Source: Gymnogyps californianus (lineage: Eukaryota; Chordata; Aves; Accipitriformes; Cathartidae). From it: 64,000 nucleotides of DNA. A program made the position numbers and the translations under genes. Below the pieces are notes generated by a model. That model saw nothing but the letters and a program-made list of their open reading frames with translations. It searched no databases and was not told the origin of the DNA. The DNA lies in NCBI RefSeq assembly GCF_018139145.2, contig NC_059471.1, forward strand, positions 84,528,520 to 84,592,519. The letters run 5' to 3'. This document shows, one piece after another, positions 62,797 to 64,000 of this stretch. The first letter of the stretch is position 1, and each line of letters begins with the position of its first letter.

Positions 62797-63004
62797 ACAT
62801 AACCTAACAGATTAAAATTAAAATTTGCAAACTACTTCTAAATGGTTCTGGCAACAGCTCTAGAAAGGCACTGAGCATGGATTTAACAAGCATGAGCATG
62901 CACCCTGGTGAACAGAGCAGTCATGTTTTCACTGCTCTCTTCCAGCCTATGTGACTGACTTTTGGAAGACAGGTTGAGGTCTGTAGGAAGATGTCTTGCT
63001 GATC

Positions 63005-63226
63005 TTACAGCCAAGGGTATTTAGCCATTGAATAATGACAGCTTTTTTCTGGCAGCATGAAAAGCTTCACCTCACCAGCTGCAGACGATTTCAGTTTGTT
63101 AGCTTGTGTGCCACCCGGAACAGTACAAAGAGATAACTGATGTGATCTTTCTTTCATGTTCTGCCCAGCCTTGATAGTCACTCTCTGGTATTCCTCAGGC
63201 TGCCCTCCGTCTGTGGCTTTCTTCCC
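63005..63226 (-). CDS. Candidate terminal coding exon, minus strand, unrecognised
   Basis: In minus sense a good acceptor (CTTCCACATTTGTATTCCCAG) opens 73 codons and a TAA at 63005. The peptide is polar and balanced, including GGQPEEYQRVTIKAG and LSLCTVPGGTQANKLK, and does not look like low-complexity translation. An alternative internal donor, GCTG|GTGAGG at 63075, would instead make a 151-base internal exon. A possible upstream exon in minus sense ends at ACATG|GTAAGG near 63345, after the block GQISTYHLQLNGDGCSRKR. I do not recognise the family. An AATAAA follows at 62791-62796. Confidence 0.35.
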   Translation of the reverse strand, partial: GKKATDGGQPEEYQRVTIKAGQNMKERSHQLSLCTVPGGTQANKLKSSAAGEVKLFMLPEKSCHYSMAKYPWL

Positions 63227-64000
63227 CTGGGAATACAAATGTGGAAGAGACAAGCTAAGTGACATTATCAGAAGCCAGAGATAACTCTAGTCTGCAGGAC
63301 CTCTTCATTGGGATGTCATATGGGAAAGCAAAAGCAAACCCTTACCATGTAGTCCTCTTTCTACTGCAGCCATCTCCGTTTAACTGAAGATGATATGTGC
63401 TTATCTGTCCCCATGAAGGAAAATTCAAATAAAAAGGAATTAATTGCATTGCAAAGGCTGGGGGAAGGAAGAGTTGTGTTTCCAGAAAGCATCTTCTTTC
63501 ATCTGCTAGCTTCCTTTCAAGCATCTGTAATATTAAGATGACCAGGACACTTCAGACTGGCCCTCTGCTCTTTAATCTCTGCTGAGTATGTGTGTATTGA
63601 AAGCTTTTCTCTTTCTCACATTAGTGAGAAAATGTGTAAAAGTGCAGAATGTAATTTTTTTTCTATTAGATGTCAATGTAAAAGTAGAATTTTCTTGAAA
63701 ATTCAGCCTGCTGCCTGTTACACCAGGTAATTCACTGAGATCAAAGCACAGACACACTTTAGTGACAATGGACAATTTAATCTGATATTTGAGAAATAAA
63801 ATTAAGCACAAATTACATAGACAATAACTTTTTTAGCAGGAGGTAATAGCATTTTGAAAAAAATATATGGATTTATCATTATATCTTAGAGATGTTTCTA
63901 CTTGGATGTTCTGCCTATGTGGACCGTGAAGTTTTCAGACATAAAAAAAATTAAACCCTTCCTTTTAAGTGTCTTCATCTGTAGTTTTCTCAGATGTGGG
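63227..64000. other. Stretch with a possible upstream minus-strand exon, otherwise non-coding
   Basis: Minus-strand frame at 63342-63524 (60 codons, starts MLERKLADERRC) ends at a GTAAGG donor near 63345 and has an acceptor-like TCCTTCATGGGGACAG within it. It could be the exon before the 63005-63226 candidate. No domain is recognised. The rest is AT-rich without a gene. Confidence 0.3.

Noticed and set aside
1..64000. tRNA, rRNA, CRISPR arrays, bacterial operons or an integrated virus with coding capacity
   Set aside because: No tRNA B-box-like GGTTCGAATCC, no regularly spaced direct repeats of CRISPR size, and no intact retroviral genes were seen by eye.

Overview
This window looks like gene-poor vertebrate DNA from a bird. 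Three things point there. Truncated copies of CR1 LINEs occur on both strands. There are several copies of one LTR family that runs TGTC...GACA and makes 5-bp target-site duplications, as avian ERVL-type elements do. No Alu, L1 or other mammalian repeats were recognised. Most of the long reading frames are overlapping, antisense, unspliced and without any recognisable domain. I see no rRNA, tRNA, CRISPR array, operon or complete protein-coding gene. The sequence could be intergenic, or lie inside a very large intron.

Layout. 1-5.5 kb is unique AT-rich DNA carrying a striking (GGGGAA)8-(GGGAA)11 purine tract. 5.5-6.3 kb is an old CR1 fragment on the plus strand. 6.3-12 kb is unique, with a 61-bp tandem duplication at 10.9 kb. 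12.0-12.6 kb is a plus-strand solo LTR with an exact CTTAG duplication. At 16.2 kb is the best plus-strand exon candidate: strong splice sites around 48 open codons. 19.8-20.4 kb is a minus-strand solo LTR, followed by a minus-strand exon candidate (20.75-20.88 kb) and a 66-codon ORF with a textbook signal peptide (21.5 kb). 24.8-25.0 kb is CR1. 27.3-27.7 kb is a small CpG-rich patch. 33.3 kb is CR1 in minus orientation. 35.2-35.8 kb is a third LTR copy, with an exact AGGTG duplication. 36-50 kb is mostly unique DNA with small hairpins. 49.9-50.3 kb and 52.3-52.5 kb are CR1 pieces. 54.0-54.2 kb is a minus-strand exon candidate behind a long pyrimidine tract (minus sense). 61.3-61.9 kb is an older diverged LTR. 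61.99-62.79 kb is a probable second type of LTR. 62.8-63.2 kb holds a possible terminal exon with a poly(A) signal, minus strand, touching that LTR.

No pathway or gene cooperation can be read from this window. The most useful leads are the four splice-flanked open frames and the small secreted-peptide ORF. None was recognised by family, and all rest on sequence inspection alone. The LTR and CR1 calls rest on family resemblance from memory, supported where stated by target-site duplications and internal TATA and poly(A) motifs visible in the sequence.
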